From Madurella fahalii (Eukaryota; Ascomycota; Sordariomycetes; Sordariales), in contig CM056876.1 in assembly GCA_029876055.1 (NCBI GenBank), positions 2,232,001 to 2,296,000 on the forward strand: DNA of 64,000 bases. Reading direction: 5' to 3'. The notes under the pieces are model-generated. The model made no database searches, was not told the origin of the DNA, and worked only from the letters and a program-made list of their open reading frames with translations. The position numbers were made by a program, and so were the translations under genes. Shown one piece after another: positions 34,588 through 47,206 of the stretch (positions are counted from its first letter, which is position 1; each line of letters begins with the position of its first letter).

Positions 34588-37500
34588 TCAAGGGGTAGGG
34601 GTGGAAGGTGACTTGGGGGGCTTCGGAACGCTGAGGATCGGAACATCTTGGGTGCCTGAAGAGACTTCGCCAGCAATCTCCTGCGGCTCGTCCGAGAGGA
34701 CTTGCTCACCAAGAACTGATTGGTCCGCCGGTGGCTGCGACTCATTCCGAGACTCCTGGCGTGAGATAGACGGCCTCGGGAACTGTCCAAAGTCGGCGTC
34801 ACCCCGCCGATCGATAGGTGACCATCCGGCGCCGATACTGCCTGCCACAATGCCAGTCATGACCGTAGCCGCACCAAGAGCACTGTTCGATCGTGACCGC
34901 GTGCTCCTACTCCGCCGCCGCGAGTCGGGAGTCGGCGCGACCGAGCCATAGCTGTCCTCGCGGGTGGGCGTCTGCGGAATGCGGTGGATCGAATTCGACC
35001 GGGAATGCTCCCTGCTCGGCACCGGGCTCTTCTTGGGAAGCAAAGTCTCGCGGGTTTGCTGCATGGCAAACTTGAGGTTGTTGAGGCGGCCGCCCTTGAC
35101 GCGCTTGAGCCATGCCAGTTCGTCTCTGATATCAGCAAGCGCTGCGGGATAGGCGGGTAACTGCTCCTCATCCGAGACGGTGAGGCCCGGGACCTTGGAG
35201 TTCCTGCGCTTGAAGGATTCGGGGATGATGGCCAGCAGCAACTCGTCGGGGATGAGGCGAATGATCACGCCGACAGGAATGGAGATGGCACCCAGCACGA
35301 TAGCGATGCCCCACATGACCGGCGACTGGCCTTCTACGGCGATGCGGAAGGCTGCGCCGCCAACCATGACGATCAGGACTTGGCCTCCGCACATGATCGC
35401 ACTGATGCCAATGAAATACGGGTTCCTCAGCATGCCTTCAAAGATGTTGAACTTGTTATCCAGGCGCCGGTTGCTGCATAGCGTTAGCGGATTGTCCTTG
35501 CAAGTTGGGCCATCTCTGGGCCATCTGTACTTACTTCCACTGGTTGAAGATCTGCATCCACACAAACGTGTTGAAGACCAAGGTATGAACCTGAGCCTCC
35601 GACATGTTATCAGGTCCAGGAAGGACCGAGACGCCGCCAAAGTAGATCAAGAATGTAATCAACAGCTGATACACGGCTTGCCCGAGGATCATCTTCCACA
35701 TGGTAACCGAGATGATCGAGGAGCCCTTGCGCTCAGGCTTACGTTCCAGTACGCTGTCCTGCGGGGGGTCTGTCGCTAGGGCAAGCGCAGCGAGAGTATC
35801 CATGATGAGGTTGACCCACAGGAGCTGGACAGCAGTCAGGACAGCCGTCTGGTTACTGCTTTGCACGGCCGAAACGAAGGTGAGGACTACGGCAGTGACG
35901 TTGACAGTAAGCTGGAACTGAAGAAAGCGCTTGACTGCATCGTTGACCGCGCGGCCCCATTTCAGCGCCTTGACGATCGAGTTGAAATTGTCGTCCATGA
36001 GAATGATGGCCGACGCCTCCTTGGCAACCTCGGTTCCGGCGATGCCCATCGAGAAACCGATATCGGCCATCTTCAGGGCCGGAGCGTCGTTGGTACCATC
36101 TCCCGTAACGGCGACGGTTTCGCCCTTCTCCTTGAGACGCTTTACCAGAATACGCTTGTCCTCAGGGCTGGACCGTGCCAGGACGTGCAGGCGGGGGATG
36201 ATCTGGTCTTGCTCGGCTTTGCTCATGTTCCGGAACTCAGGGCCCTCGAGAACCAGGCTGTTGGGTTGGAGGATGCCGCAATCCTGAGCAATCGCCTCGG
36301 CAGTCAGTCTGTTATCTCCGGTAACCATGCGGACCACGACACCGGCCATTTGGCAGCTCCTGACGGCCTCGGGGACGCCGGGCCGGAGGGGATCCTTGAT
36401 CCCAACCATGCCGACGAACGTCATATTCCGGCAGATGTCCTCGAAGACGATTTCATCCTTCTCAGCATCAAGACGGCGCGAGGGCTTAGGCGGCCAGCGG
36501 TCAAAGTCTCGATAGATGAGGCCGATAGTTCGCAGCGAGTTCCGTGCATAGGTCCCGATCAACCTCTTGATGGTTTCTCGGTTATCCTCGTTCAGAGTCG
36601 CCGAGGTCAGGCCGCTGGAGGGGTCCCGCAGGATTTGTGTACACTTGTCTAGCATGATCTCGGACGCGCCTTTGACATATAGCCGCGCCTTTCCATTGCC
36701 AAGTTGGACCACAATGCCCATGCATTTGCGTCCCGAGTCGAATGGGATCAAGTGTAGTGTTTTGGCGTTGGTCCGCTCTTCGGCGACCGGGCCCATTCCT
36801 AGGTGCTCCCTGGCGAGAATAAGCAGAGCAGTCTCCGTCTTGGAGCCGATGAAGGTCTGTTCTCCGCCATCGTCCCCCTCGAATGCGGTTGAGTTGAGCG
36901 AAATAGACTTCAAAACCAACTCCTTGACTTCGGGACTGAGCGTCTTAACGAGTTCTTGAATTCCGACTTCCTTGTCCGCTGAGGCCTGGGCGTCCGGGGC
37001 GGTCGTGGTACCGAACCGATGAGTTGTGCCGATAGTTCCCGCAACGACCTGCATTTTATTCTGTGTCAAGGTGCCCGTCTTATCCGAGCAAATCGTAGTC
37101 GCATTCCCCATAACTTCGCAGGCTTTGAGGTGACGGACTAAGTTATTGTCCTTGATCATACGTGTAGTAGCAAAGGCGAGAGCTAGAGTAACAGCAAGCG
37201 GCAGACCTTCGGGAATAGCGACGACCACAATGGTGACAACAACGATGAAGATGTCGATGAAGCGCTGCCCCTTGGCTGCCGGTGTGTAATCGGCATACTG
37301 CCTCGGAAGCCGAACAAGGAAGATGATGAACAGAACGAGGAAGAGAAGTAGAGCGACGGCGCCTCCAATCTTGGCGATGTACTCGGCGATAACGTTTAGC
37401 TTGGACTGCAACGGCGTGATCTCGGGATCCTCGTTGAGAGACATCATGGTCTTGCCGTAGCTGGAGTAGACTCCGGTGGAGGTGACCATGAAGGTGCCGA

Positions 37501-38875
37501 CACCCTCCATCACACGGGCGCCGGACTGAATGAAGGGATCCATCTTCTTGAGGCTCTCGCGGTTCTCAATGGCCGCAAAGACTTCGTCGGCAGACCTTTT
37601 CCGAATAATGTCCGACTCGCCGGTCGCTTGAGATTCGTCGCACTTGACGTTAAAGCCTTCTATGAGGATGCCGTCGACAGGGATCAAGTCGCCAGGTTCG
37701 AGATGCACAACATCACCGACCAGGATATCGTAAACCGAGATCTCGATCGTCTTCCCAGACCGGACGACCCTGACCAAGCGATCTTGCTTCTTCCTGTTCA
37801 GTTTGGCGAACTGACGCTCCTTCTGGAAATCGTTGAGAGACCCGACGAGGACCACGATCACGATAGCGGCGATGATGGCGACACCCTCGACCCATTCGAC
37901 GCCAGGATTCGTGTCGCTATGCTCAACGGGACCGAACGTCTGATATAGGCCAACGGCAAGCGAGACAACGGCAGCAGCGGATAGTAGGATTAGCACCTTA
38001 TCGTTATAAGTGATCCACATCAGCTGTAGAAGGCTCTTGCCCTTCTTCTCGGGAAGCCTGTTGTCCCCGAAAACGCGCTTCCTCGACGAAAAGCCATCGG
38101 CCGCGGAATCGTTCCTTGGCGAATGCATCCCTGTGTCCTCGGTACTCGCGGGCGACGTACTGGAACCTTCGGTCACGGCCTTGTTGGAGACATGCCTGGT
38201 GGCATCTTCAAAGGAGACAGATCCGGCCAGGGAGGTCTCATCGAGGCTCAGGCCCGTCTTTCGGTTACTACGCAGGCCTTTTTCGATCCCGGCCAGACCT
38301 CCCAGTTTCCAAAAGGCAGACAGGCTTTTCGGGTCGAACATTTTGTTGAGCATGCCCGGGCTGAAGGCAAACGGGTTGTCGACGACTTTGAAATCGTCTT
38401 CCTTGCCCTGGTCCGGCTTAAGCGCGTTCGCGTCGTTCACGATGCTGTCAATCTCGGCGTTGTCGCCAAACGAAGGACCGCTCTTCTCGCCCGAGGAGGA
38501 GCCAGCAACAACCGTGTCGCCTTGGGAGGAAGTGATGGAACGGGTATCATCGGTCGAGTTCAGCGAATTCTGGCGGGATCGCTGCGTATTGGGAACGGAC
38601 AGGAAGCCTTGGCTAGGGCCGTTGCCCCGGAAGGCAAACGGATTAGAGACATTGTGCGGGCTGGTGGGCCGACTGTCCCTGCTCTCTGAAGTCCTTAAGG
38701 CTGGCACCTCGGGTCTCGATTGGGAGAGACTGCTCTTGTGCAAACTCGCGCCTCCGTCACTCGGCGACACGGGCGAGTTGGCGACAGCTTGCGAAGCACC
38801 CTCAGCGTCGGGCTCAACTGCTGGACTCGGGCTCACGGCCGCAGTATCAATGGTGATGGTAGGCCTATGGGACAT
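34588..38875 (-). CDS. P-type Ca2+-ATPase, PMC1/NCA type
   Basis: Exon 1 is 38875-35535 and exon 2 is 35473-34588, with a 61-bp GTAAGT...TGCAG intron; 1,408 residues. The N terminus (about 250 residues) is Ser/Pro-rich with repeated SNPFAFRG- and NPFAFSP-type motifs. P-ATPase signatures: CDESQATGESD (actuator, about residue 415), VAIPEGLPLAVTLAL (membrane helix with the ion-binding Glu), CSDKTGTLTQNKM (phosphorylated Asp, about 597), KGASEIML and TGDGTNDAPALK (about 923). Ten membrane segments are plausible; the last four follow WVNLIMDTLAALALATDPP. The C-terminal 200 residues are Ser/Arg-rich and cytosolic, as in plasma-membrane-type pumps. Yeast Pmc1 and Neurospora NCA-2/NCA-3 export Ca2+ to vacuole or outside. 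No clear calmodulin site is identified by eye. Confidence 0.95.
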
Positions 38876-41800
38876 TGTCAGGGACCGGTTGGGAGCAATA
38901 CTGAGGGCTTCGGTGCGGTGCGGACGCAGGGAGATACATACGCTCTTCTACGAGCGGGAGCCGGATCGGCCTCTTGGGCATCCTGGCCGAGCCCTGCCAT
39001 GGCCAGTCAGCTGAAGGGGCGGGTCGCGGTCGTCAGCGACAATGGCTCAGCCCACGGAGGCGATGGGGCAGTAAAGTACTAGAATGGGCGAAATGCTCGG
39101 GGGTGGCGACCGGGACCTGCTGGCGGTGACGGCAGTTGCGGACTGGCTCGTCAGCTCCAGAGGTTTGCCTTTTCGGGGTTCTGCCTTGTCCAGCCACGCT
39201 CGGTCGGTATGGCGGACCTTAGATACGAAAGTTCATGAGAGAGGTGGCGCCCGGTCTCGGTAATGGGTCAGGAGGGAAGAAAAAAAAAAGTAGGTAAAAA
39301 AAGTGTTGAACGGCCGCCCAGGTCGCACGTCAGTTCCAGCCGGAGGAAAGCTCTCTTTTCAGAAATGGAAAAAAAGAACTAAACATGGGTAGGGGGACAA
39401 AAAGGATGCGCATGCGTGGTGTGGGCAGCTACAGGGTGAATGTGAATTGTGCGAGTTTGCGATCGGGGGAGAAGCGAGGGATAAGGAGAAGTGCGAGAAC
39501 GAGGCGGAGCAGCAAGTGACTCAAATGAACGATTCGGCAGGTAGCATCACCACCAACTGTCTGCTCCCCTTGGAGAAATTCAAGACACAGGAAGAATCGA
39601 GGATAGCACACGCCCTCCGAGACGGGGTGTGTTGTGCTTTCCTTGGTTGTTGTCTCTGAGGGCGACAGGCCGTGCCAAGCGAGGCTGTGCAGCGCCAGGC
39701 GAATCAGAGGCAGACCGGGGCCGTCCTTGTTTCTCGCGCAGTGGCACCCCCATTTCCTCCAGAAGTGGATCCCTTTTTTCGCCCTCCGACTTCTACAAAC
39801 AGATGTTGGTAGTGTGTGTACGAAGTACTTCCTTGTTCTCGTGCAGCGCGAGACACACCATGAGGTCGCGTTCACCTTGGCCTACGTCTTGCAGGCCTCA
39901 CAAGTTGGGGCAGCGGAGACCTACGAGCCCCTCGAAAGATCCATAGCTGCGGAAAAAAAAAAAAAATACTTCATTGTGTCGGAGACAATGGTGCAAGTCA
40001 AGGGTTGCGACCGAGTCACACAACACAGCAGGCGGCGCGAGGAGTACATTGATGTACTGTACACTTGAATCCCAGGTAAACAGGGCGAACTCCCATGCAG
40101 CCCCTTGCCGTAGGAAAATATACGCGGTAATAGTTGTGCCGGCTTCTTGCAGCAGCCGCCGAGTTGCCCGCGGGGCCACCCCCACAATCTCCAAACCCCA
40201 TTTCCAGAGCGCAGGTGTCTGGCCAGAGCTTACTGCATGATAGCGTCAAGCGGCACCAAAACGCTGCAGCACCTGCTTCCAGCAAGGCACGAAGTAGTAT
40301 ACGTATACAGTCGCCATGCATTTGTCTACAATACCTTGCAATATCTTTAAGGTTGAGAACACGCCTCCACTGGTTCTCCACAGCGATCTTGCCAGTAAAT
40401 TAGCTAGTGGGTCCTTGGCCTAGCTCATTTGGGATCTTCGCACACGGAATTTCCACAATATCTCGGCGCGCATCGACGAACCCGTACTTCACCACAACAA
40501 TACCTCTAATAAGTACCATGAATTCCCGGGGCGTGTAAGTAGGGATGGAAAAGGGGCATTCAAGAATGTGATGGGCATTTCTCTCTGCCGGTGGGTCCCT
40601 CTGCAGCTAACCCCACAATCTGGGATGGACCAGGTTGGCGATCGGAAGTGTCCGATCGCTGCAGCATGGTCCTAGCACATGCACATCAAGAGCAACCTTT
40701 GACGAAGCAAGTCTCACCATCTGCCATCTCGTTACAATGAAGATGGCGGTGCCTGGCGGCGTTGACGCGCTACGTCTGGGACAGACAGATTAGCTTTGTC
40801 GTTCGGGGCGCAGCGCCCTTCAGACAACCGGCAGCTTCTGTCGACGAGCAGTCTCGACGGGTTTTTGATGCCGACCCAGAGCAATGCCGCTCGAGCATCC
40901 CGTTCGGCTCGGCTGGTCTTGCCGTTCATCTGAAGTCTCGGTTCTATTTGCTCTCGGGACTTGTTAGGAGAGCCGCTGCGTTTCATGAAACGCTTCCTAG
41001 TTTCCACCCCACGGGGCACCCCTTTCTCCCATGTCTGCCGATTGGCTAACATCGAAGCTTCGCGAAGCCACCCAGAATGCAGGCAGGGACGCCATCGACA
41101 TCGCATCCCGGCCTTCAGGCTTGGAAATCAGACAGCACTGGTTAAACAAACGGCAGGAAACGCAGCATGATGGTGGCTCAGGATAATTGTCAACGGCCTT
41201 GGCTAACGGGAAGACCAAGCCATGTCTCATGATACAGCCTTGTCTACCGCTCTCTAGCACGCCTTTGATGCACCATGATATTGCCCTCTCAGCCTCGTGG
41301 GCGCCAGAGCCGCAACTCTCGGCAGCGTCGGCAGTTCTGAATAGGCGTCTTTAGCATTGGTGGCACTGCACCGGTGCTCCATCCAACGTTTCCCCAATGA
41401 CACTTTATCTTACGGGGCTCGGCCCCCGGTGAAACCTACCTACGGCGGGGCACATAGCGAGGCTCACCTTAAGAGACTGAGCTGGGCCGTTCCAGGCCGA
41501 AAGAAGAGAAGAAGAAAGCGTCGCAATAGATGACTACGCCCACTGCTAAAACATCCGCGGCAGGTGCTAGCGGCTTTTCTCAGCCTTCCGGCTCGTGGTA
41601 GATCCGAACTAGTCGAAACGGCAACATCCAAGCGTTTGGAGGCTGTGCCGAGCTCGGCTGTCTCAACGTCACCGAACAAACGAGGCAGTCTCCGGCGCTG
41701 CATTGGTGCCGTAACTGCATCACGGGTATGCTTTCATATTTGCGCAAGAGGTTCGTGAGAAAAAGAGGGCGTTTCGGCCGTGTACGCTAGCGTTACTGCT

Positions 41801-43425
41801 CCCTGGGCAACAGGGGCACTGTTTTGCTTTGACGTCGTTTTAAACCGTCGAAGACTCACCCTCCTGTACAGAGGTAGCATGTGTTTTCTCGATGCGCTAA
41901 CAATCCATGTGCACCGAACTGCTCTCCTGGGCACCGATGGTTCGACCAAACATTTGGTGGCGTTGATGACCTCGTAATGCTTCTAGAAGGTCGTTGGCAA
42001 ATTGCGTCTCTCCATGATCGAACGCCTCGACTTCCCGAAAGGGAAATTCGGTAATTCTTATACGTGAGAAGGACAACGATTGGGGGCCAACGCCGCAAAC
42101 ATGAGATGATCGGAATATCCCGAACGCTGTCAGGCCCCAACCGCAAGAAATACCCCCTGTCCAATAACTTTCCAATAACTTATTAACTACCCTCATCCGA
42201 AGAGCAAGGCGTGTCGTCACAGCCATTCTCGATTGGTCGTGCGATCACCTACCATTCATTGCGATGCGCCGGATCGGCTACCCGCGGGCACCTTTGTGCA
42301 CTCCGTGCACCCCTGCCCTGGCAGAGTCTGTCCATCGGCAACTGTTCAAGGCAAGGAACAACCCCCCCGAATTTATTGGTTCAGAGGTCGTAATTGCATC
42401 ATCAAGAGGTTTCTCTTGGGCGGTTGTGGAAAGAATGCCAACACCATGGTAACGCCACTTACAGCACAGATGGTTCCGGTCATTCCAACTACACATCGAC
42501 CAAGAAGTCCGAAATTCCCTCACCCCACATGGAAGTCTCTCCGCTCTCGGCAGGATTTTTTCAAAGCCGAAACAGAGAGCTGGGCCAAGATGAGTGAGGC
42601 AGTGCAATGCGGAGTTGGAGCCCGACGATATTGCCTTGGCACCACTCATTATGCTGACTGACGATGTGTTGGCATGGATGAGTGGTGTTTGGCTGCCAAA
42701 AAAAATCGGATTACCGTTTGTGACATGGCTGCAACAACACATGCGATTAAGTGTTCGTCGACAAGGTTCGGATGATGCCGAGTTTGGGGGGGTTGGTTGG
42801 TTGGACAACTCCATAGAGTTGAGTGAGCAAAGAGAAAAGGGGGTTTGGTGGATTGCGTATGCGGCAGAGCGGTAAGATTTGCACTAGACGTAAGATCGCA
42901 CTTGACGTTAAGATCGCACCGACATCTCGGTCTCATAAGACAACCGTGTGTATGATGCGGAAATTCCGCGTCTCCTAGGGTAGCAAAAGAACGACATAGA
43001 GCAACATAGAAAGCCTTTTCCGATGCTGACCGCCAGAATTAACCACCAGCCCCTGACCACAGCATTCTTGGCTGTCATGGCATTCTGTAAAACCCATGCC
43101 GGATCGGTCTGCAAACACATGGCGCCGAATGTCTTGGGTCCGCGGTCCCGCCCCCGCAACAAAACTTCCACCATCAGAGACGACCGTGATCGGCTTCCCG
43201 ATCGGGGAGGGCAGTAAGATTTCCAAGAAGTCTAAGCCTCACACCAAGCCCGCTATTCGCCGTTACCAAGTCCTGTATGCCGCGCGGCATCATCTTCCAT
43301 CTCGCCGCAGCTGGGTTGAGTCGAGCGAGCTGGCACTAAGGATGCAGCGTCTTACCCAGTCAACCAAGGCTCACCAAAGTAATCCGCAATCCCCATCACC
43401 GCCGTACGCGGCCCGCGAAAACAAT
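38876..43425. other. 4.5-kb interval without a supported gene
   Basis: No frame shows motifs or coding bias; the longest frames (about 120-180 codons) overlap one another on both strands. Positions 38876-39500 are presumably the Ca2+-ATPase promoter and leader, with A-runs near 39280 and a pyrimidine-rich stretch. An A13 run lies near 39953. The rest holds no recognisable tRNA, transposase or repeat. Confidence 0.5.
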
Positions 43426-46357
43426 TCACCCCCATCTCCTCCCCAAATCCACATTTCTCACCAATACCATACCATCTTCCTCCTCCTGCTCCTCGTCCTT
43501 CTTCTTCGCCGTAACCCCATCCCCATCCCCATCCCCCACCCCCTGGGGCGGAGATGGAATAACAAATCCCTTAACCCCCCTCCCCACCACCCCCTTCCAA
43601 AACCCGGCCACGACCCCCGTCAGCGCGTCCCCGGTCTGCTTGAAGTCGGGAAAGGCGTTCACCTCCAAGAGCCAGGCGGTGCCGGCGGCGTCCACCAAGA
43701 AGTCCAGCCCGTACACCTCAAAGGCCTGGGCCATGGGCTGGAAGTGGATCATCATGCCGCGGGCGGCCGCCTCGAACAGCTCGCCCGTCACCTGGCAGAT
43801 CTGGGCGGTGACGCTGGCGATTGTCTCAGCAGGGAGGGGCAGGTCGCGGAAGCGGTGGACGAGCGGTGGTTGCGGGGCTTGGCTTGGGCTCGGACGCGCA
43901 GCATCAGCATCAGTAGCAGTAGCAGTGGCAGTAGCAGTGGCAGTATCCGCAGTTGCCGTACCCGTGTGGAGGCAGGTATTTGTCAGGTGCGCATCGAGGT
44001 CAATGTCGGAGGATGATGTTGATGACGAGCCCGGGGCTTGGTAGGGCTTGGCAGCGAAGAGGGCCAGCATGTCCCGGTAGACGTAGACTTTCAGGCTGCC
44101 TACGGCCAACGCGTAGACGCGGATGTGGAATTTGCGGTTGGACAGCTCCGGGAGGAGGAGGGGTGGGTGAATGTACGGCTGGGCGATGAAGTGGCGGAGG
44201 TGGGAGGTGGTGATGTGGTCTTTGTCGTCACCTTGGGCTTGTGCTTGTCCGCCTTCCTCGTCCTCGTCCTCGTCCTCGTCTTCGCTCTCGGGCTCCCACT
44301 CGTCAAAGATCTCCTGGAGCTGCTCCATCGTGCTGAATAGCCGGATACCCTGGCCGCGGTCGCTCATGCTGGGCTTGAGGATCCACCACTCTGTCCGGGA
44401 CTCTACCCCTTCGCTCTCGGCGCCGGGAGCTTCGGTGGCCATGGCCGTGTCGTCACCCTGCTCCGCCACGCTCTCGGCGTTATCTGGCATCGAGGCATTT
44501 TTTTCCAGGCTCTCCCGCAAGTCCCACGCCTCGACCAGCGCGTCATCCAAGAACTCTGCAAAGTCAACCTCGAATGCCTCGCTGTGCTTTACGTGTGTCT
44601 TGAGGACGGAATCCGGGTGCTTCGCCACCCAGTTATCGACGGTTGCCGACAGGAAATGTTTCCGGATGAGTGCTTTGCGGATCACGTAGCTGTTAACGAG
44701 ACATGTGCCAGGATGCGTGGCAGCATACTCGAAGTCAATGCTCTCGTAGGGCATAATCTGCAGTATCTTGGCATTGGGCTCAGGGACGAGGTTTGCCAGG
44801 AAGATATCCGGAGCTGACGACGACCAAGTCGATGGCGGTTTGATGAGGGTGTAACTCTCTGGCGGAAGTAGGTCCTTGATAGCGGACATGATCAGGGGCT
44901 GGACATAGTCGTCGTCGTAGTCGATCAAGGCGTACGTGTGCTGCTTCCCTTTTTCACGGATCGTGAGGTCCTGAACCTGAGCAGCTGGCGCAGACCCATT
45001 CGCGGTTGCTGGCTTTTCCACAACCCCAAAAGTCGAGCTTCTGGAGGGGCTTCTAGGACAAGAGAATGCAACGGTGAGAATACGCCCTTCTTTACGACAA
45101 TCCAGGAAGATTATGGCAGAGCAGCGGGACGTCGGTAGAGCTGTTTTCGTCTATTTCTAGAACGCATGCCTCTATGCTTTATTTGATGATGCTTCAACGC
45201 CTATCACCGCTGCTTCATGCTGTTCTTGTCGTGTCGTTCATAAATCCGCGCCAAACCAAGGGGCAACTTACAACTGCAACTCTCCGCCGTGTAGATGCGT
45301 GGCAGACTGGAAGAAGTTAGCCTTGAGCGGCGTGATACTGTAAAAACGGAAGGCAGTCAGTAACCATCACTCCCAATCGGTGTCGGACGGAAGACGCCCA
45401 CCTCGTATGGCCTTCCTTAACCGCCCAACCATCATTCCCCGGCGGCGCATCATCCACACTCTTATACACATCCGTAAACCTCGGCGACCACTTGAAGTGC
45501 TTATGTCTATGACAGGCAAGCTGCGTTCCCCCATCCTGCTCCCCTCCGCCTCCCCCATTCGCTTCGGCCTCCCTAATCCTCTCCTCGTCCTCGTCCTCCC
45601 CATCCACACTCCCATCCACCTCGGTGAAACAGCTCCCGTCACTCCAATAGTTCTGCAGCATGCCCGTATACAGCACCTTACCCTCTTCGAGCCCCTCCAG
45701 CAGGGGTACATTGACGCTATACAAATCCACGCTCCCGTCTTGGGGCCACTCTCTCATTAGCGCCTCAATGACCCTCACGCTCTGCCTGCTCGCCTTGGCG
45801 ATAATCAAGGGGTCGTGGTTCCGCGTAAAGAAGGCGTAGCTCAGGGCGATAGCCCGGCGCTTACACACGGCCGCCTCGAGGGCGCCGCCCAGCGTCCCGC
45901 TGCTGAGCGCGAAGACGGCCGTGGTATTCCGGCCGTAATTCGGCCCGCTCACCACCAGGTCCACGGGCCCGCGGTCCTGGAAGAAGTGGTACAGCCCGAT
46001 CTGCACGCACGAGGCGGGGGTCCCGTCGACGAGGATCCATTCCTCCGTCCCCGGGCGAGTGCTGGGGCGGGCGTGGGTCGTGCCGTGGGAGTTCTCCTCC
46101 CCCGCCGGGTCATTATCGTTGCCATTGCCTTCTCGCGTGAGCCCCGCGGCGGGCGCTGGCGGGGCCGGGGGCCGGTAGTACATGGGCTTGACCGTCTGGC
46201 CGATCATGTGGGCCTTTCCGATCCACGAGCGCTGCGTGTGCGGGAGACAGACCGAGACGACGTGACCGTGAGCCTGCAGCTCGCGCACGAGCGAGTGCAC
46301 GTAAGGCGATGAGTGCGGCGAGGGCGGGCCGTCATCGTTGACCACGAGGATGTGCAT
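43426..46357 (-). CDS. SurE plus tubulin-tyrosine-ligase fusion (PBY1-like)
   Basis: Three exons: 46357-45402, 45337-45272 and 45052-43426 (introns 64 and 219 bp), summing exactly to 883 codons. The N-terminal half is a SurE-type phosphatase: MHILVVNDDGPPSPHSS (metal-binding DD), VDLVVSGPNYGRN, and after the first splice SITPLKANFFQS, the family's end motif. The C-terminal half is a TTL/ATP-grasp domain: YALIDYDDDY, WWILKPSMSDRGQGI (ATP loop) and WLLEVNAFPDFKQTG (metal site). Yeast Pby1 has the same two domains and associates with P-bodies. What the ligase modifies is not known from sequence. A Glu/Asp run (WEPESEDEDEDEDEE) and a Thr/Ala repeat (TATATATATAT) are species-type insertions. Read without introns it would look like two separate genes. 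Confidence 0.9.
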
Positions 46358-47206
46358 TTTGGGCGGTTTAATTTGCTTTGGTCTGGTCGGTTTGGCTACT
46401 CATCAGGAAGCAAAAAAAAAAAAAGTTGGGGTGTGGTCTCGAGGTAACAGCTACCTGTAGACGGCTAGTAGTTGGGCACCGTTGGATGAAGAAGGGGGGG
46501 GCAAAAACGGTCCGGTTCGGTACCTAATGATAAGGTTACATAAGGTAGGTTGGTACAGTACATGAGCAGACAGTAGCCGAATTTGCCCCCTCTGTTGACG
46601 TCTTTTCCATTTCTCTCTTCAATGATGCGGGGGGTGGGGTAATTGGGGACCAAGGTGGGGACTGGATGAGAGGATGGACATTCCCCGGACAAAGAAAAGG
46701 GGTAAAAACATGATGGCAGTTATGTAATTGTGCGCATGACTCGACTGAATTTTTGTTGTACTGTGAACCTAACTGTCAATCTTCCCCCCGGTATTACTTA
46801 AGTGCGCGCAGCTGTAGCTCAAGACTGCCGCAATACTCAGCTAAATACAAAGTACTGGCATGGCCGTCTAACCACTTCCAGAGTTACCTGATTCTCCCTA
46901 ATTCTGACGTGACATTCATGATCTAGCCGGGCATAGTTGGACATGCCCTTCCTGCCAATACCCGTTGCCTCTGATACTAAACATCGAGGTATGGCCGCGG
47001 AAATTAAAGCTAGAGGAATATAAAAAGAGACGGCCCAGTCGCGGGCTTGTGACGCTTCACCACCCGCACTCTTGCCCGTCACAAAATGAAAATGCATGCC
47101 AAAAACTCTGCAAAGAAAATGATCCGCCAGGTCGATCCGAAACTCCGAGTCAAAGCCCGCCAAATCTCTCATGATGCTATCCACGAGTACAGATCCAATA
47201 AGATAA
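46358..47206. other. Intergenic between two minus-strand genes
   Basis: The left part is the probable promoter of the PBY1-like gene, with an A12 run near 46411. The right part is the 3' side of the unknown nuclear protein. No gene is seen. Confidence 0.55.
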
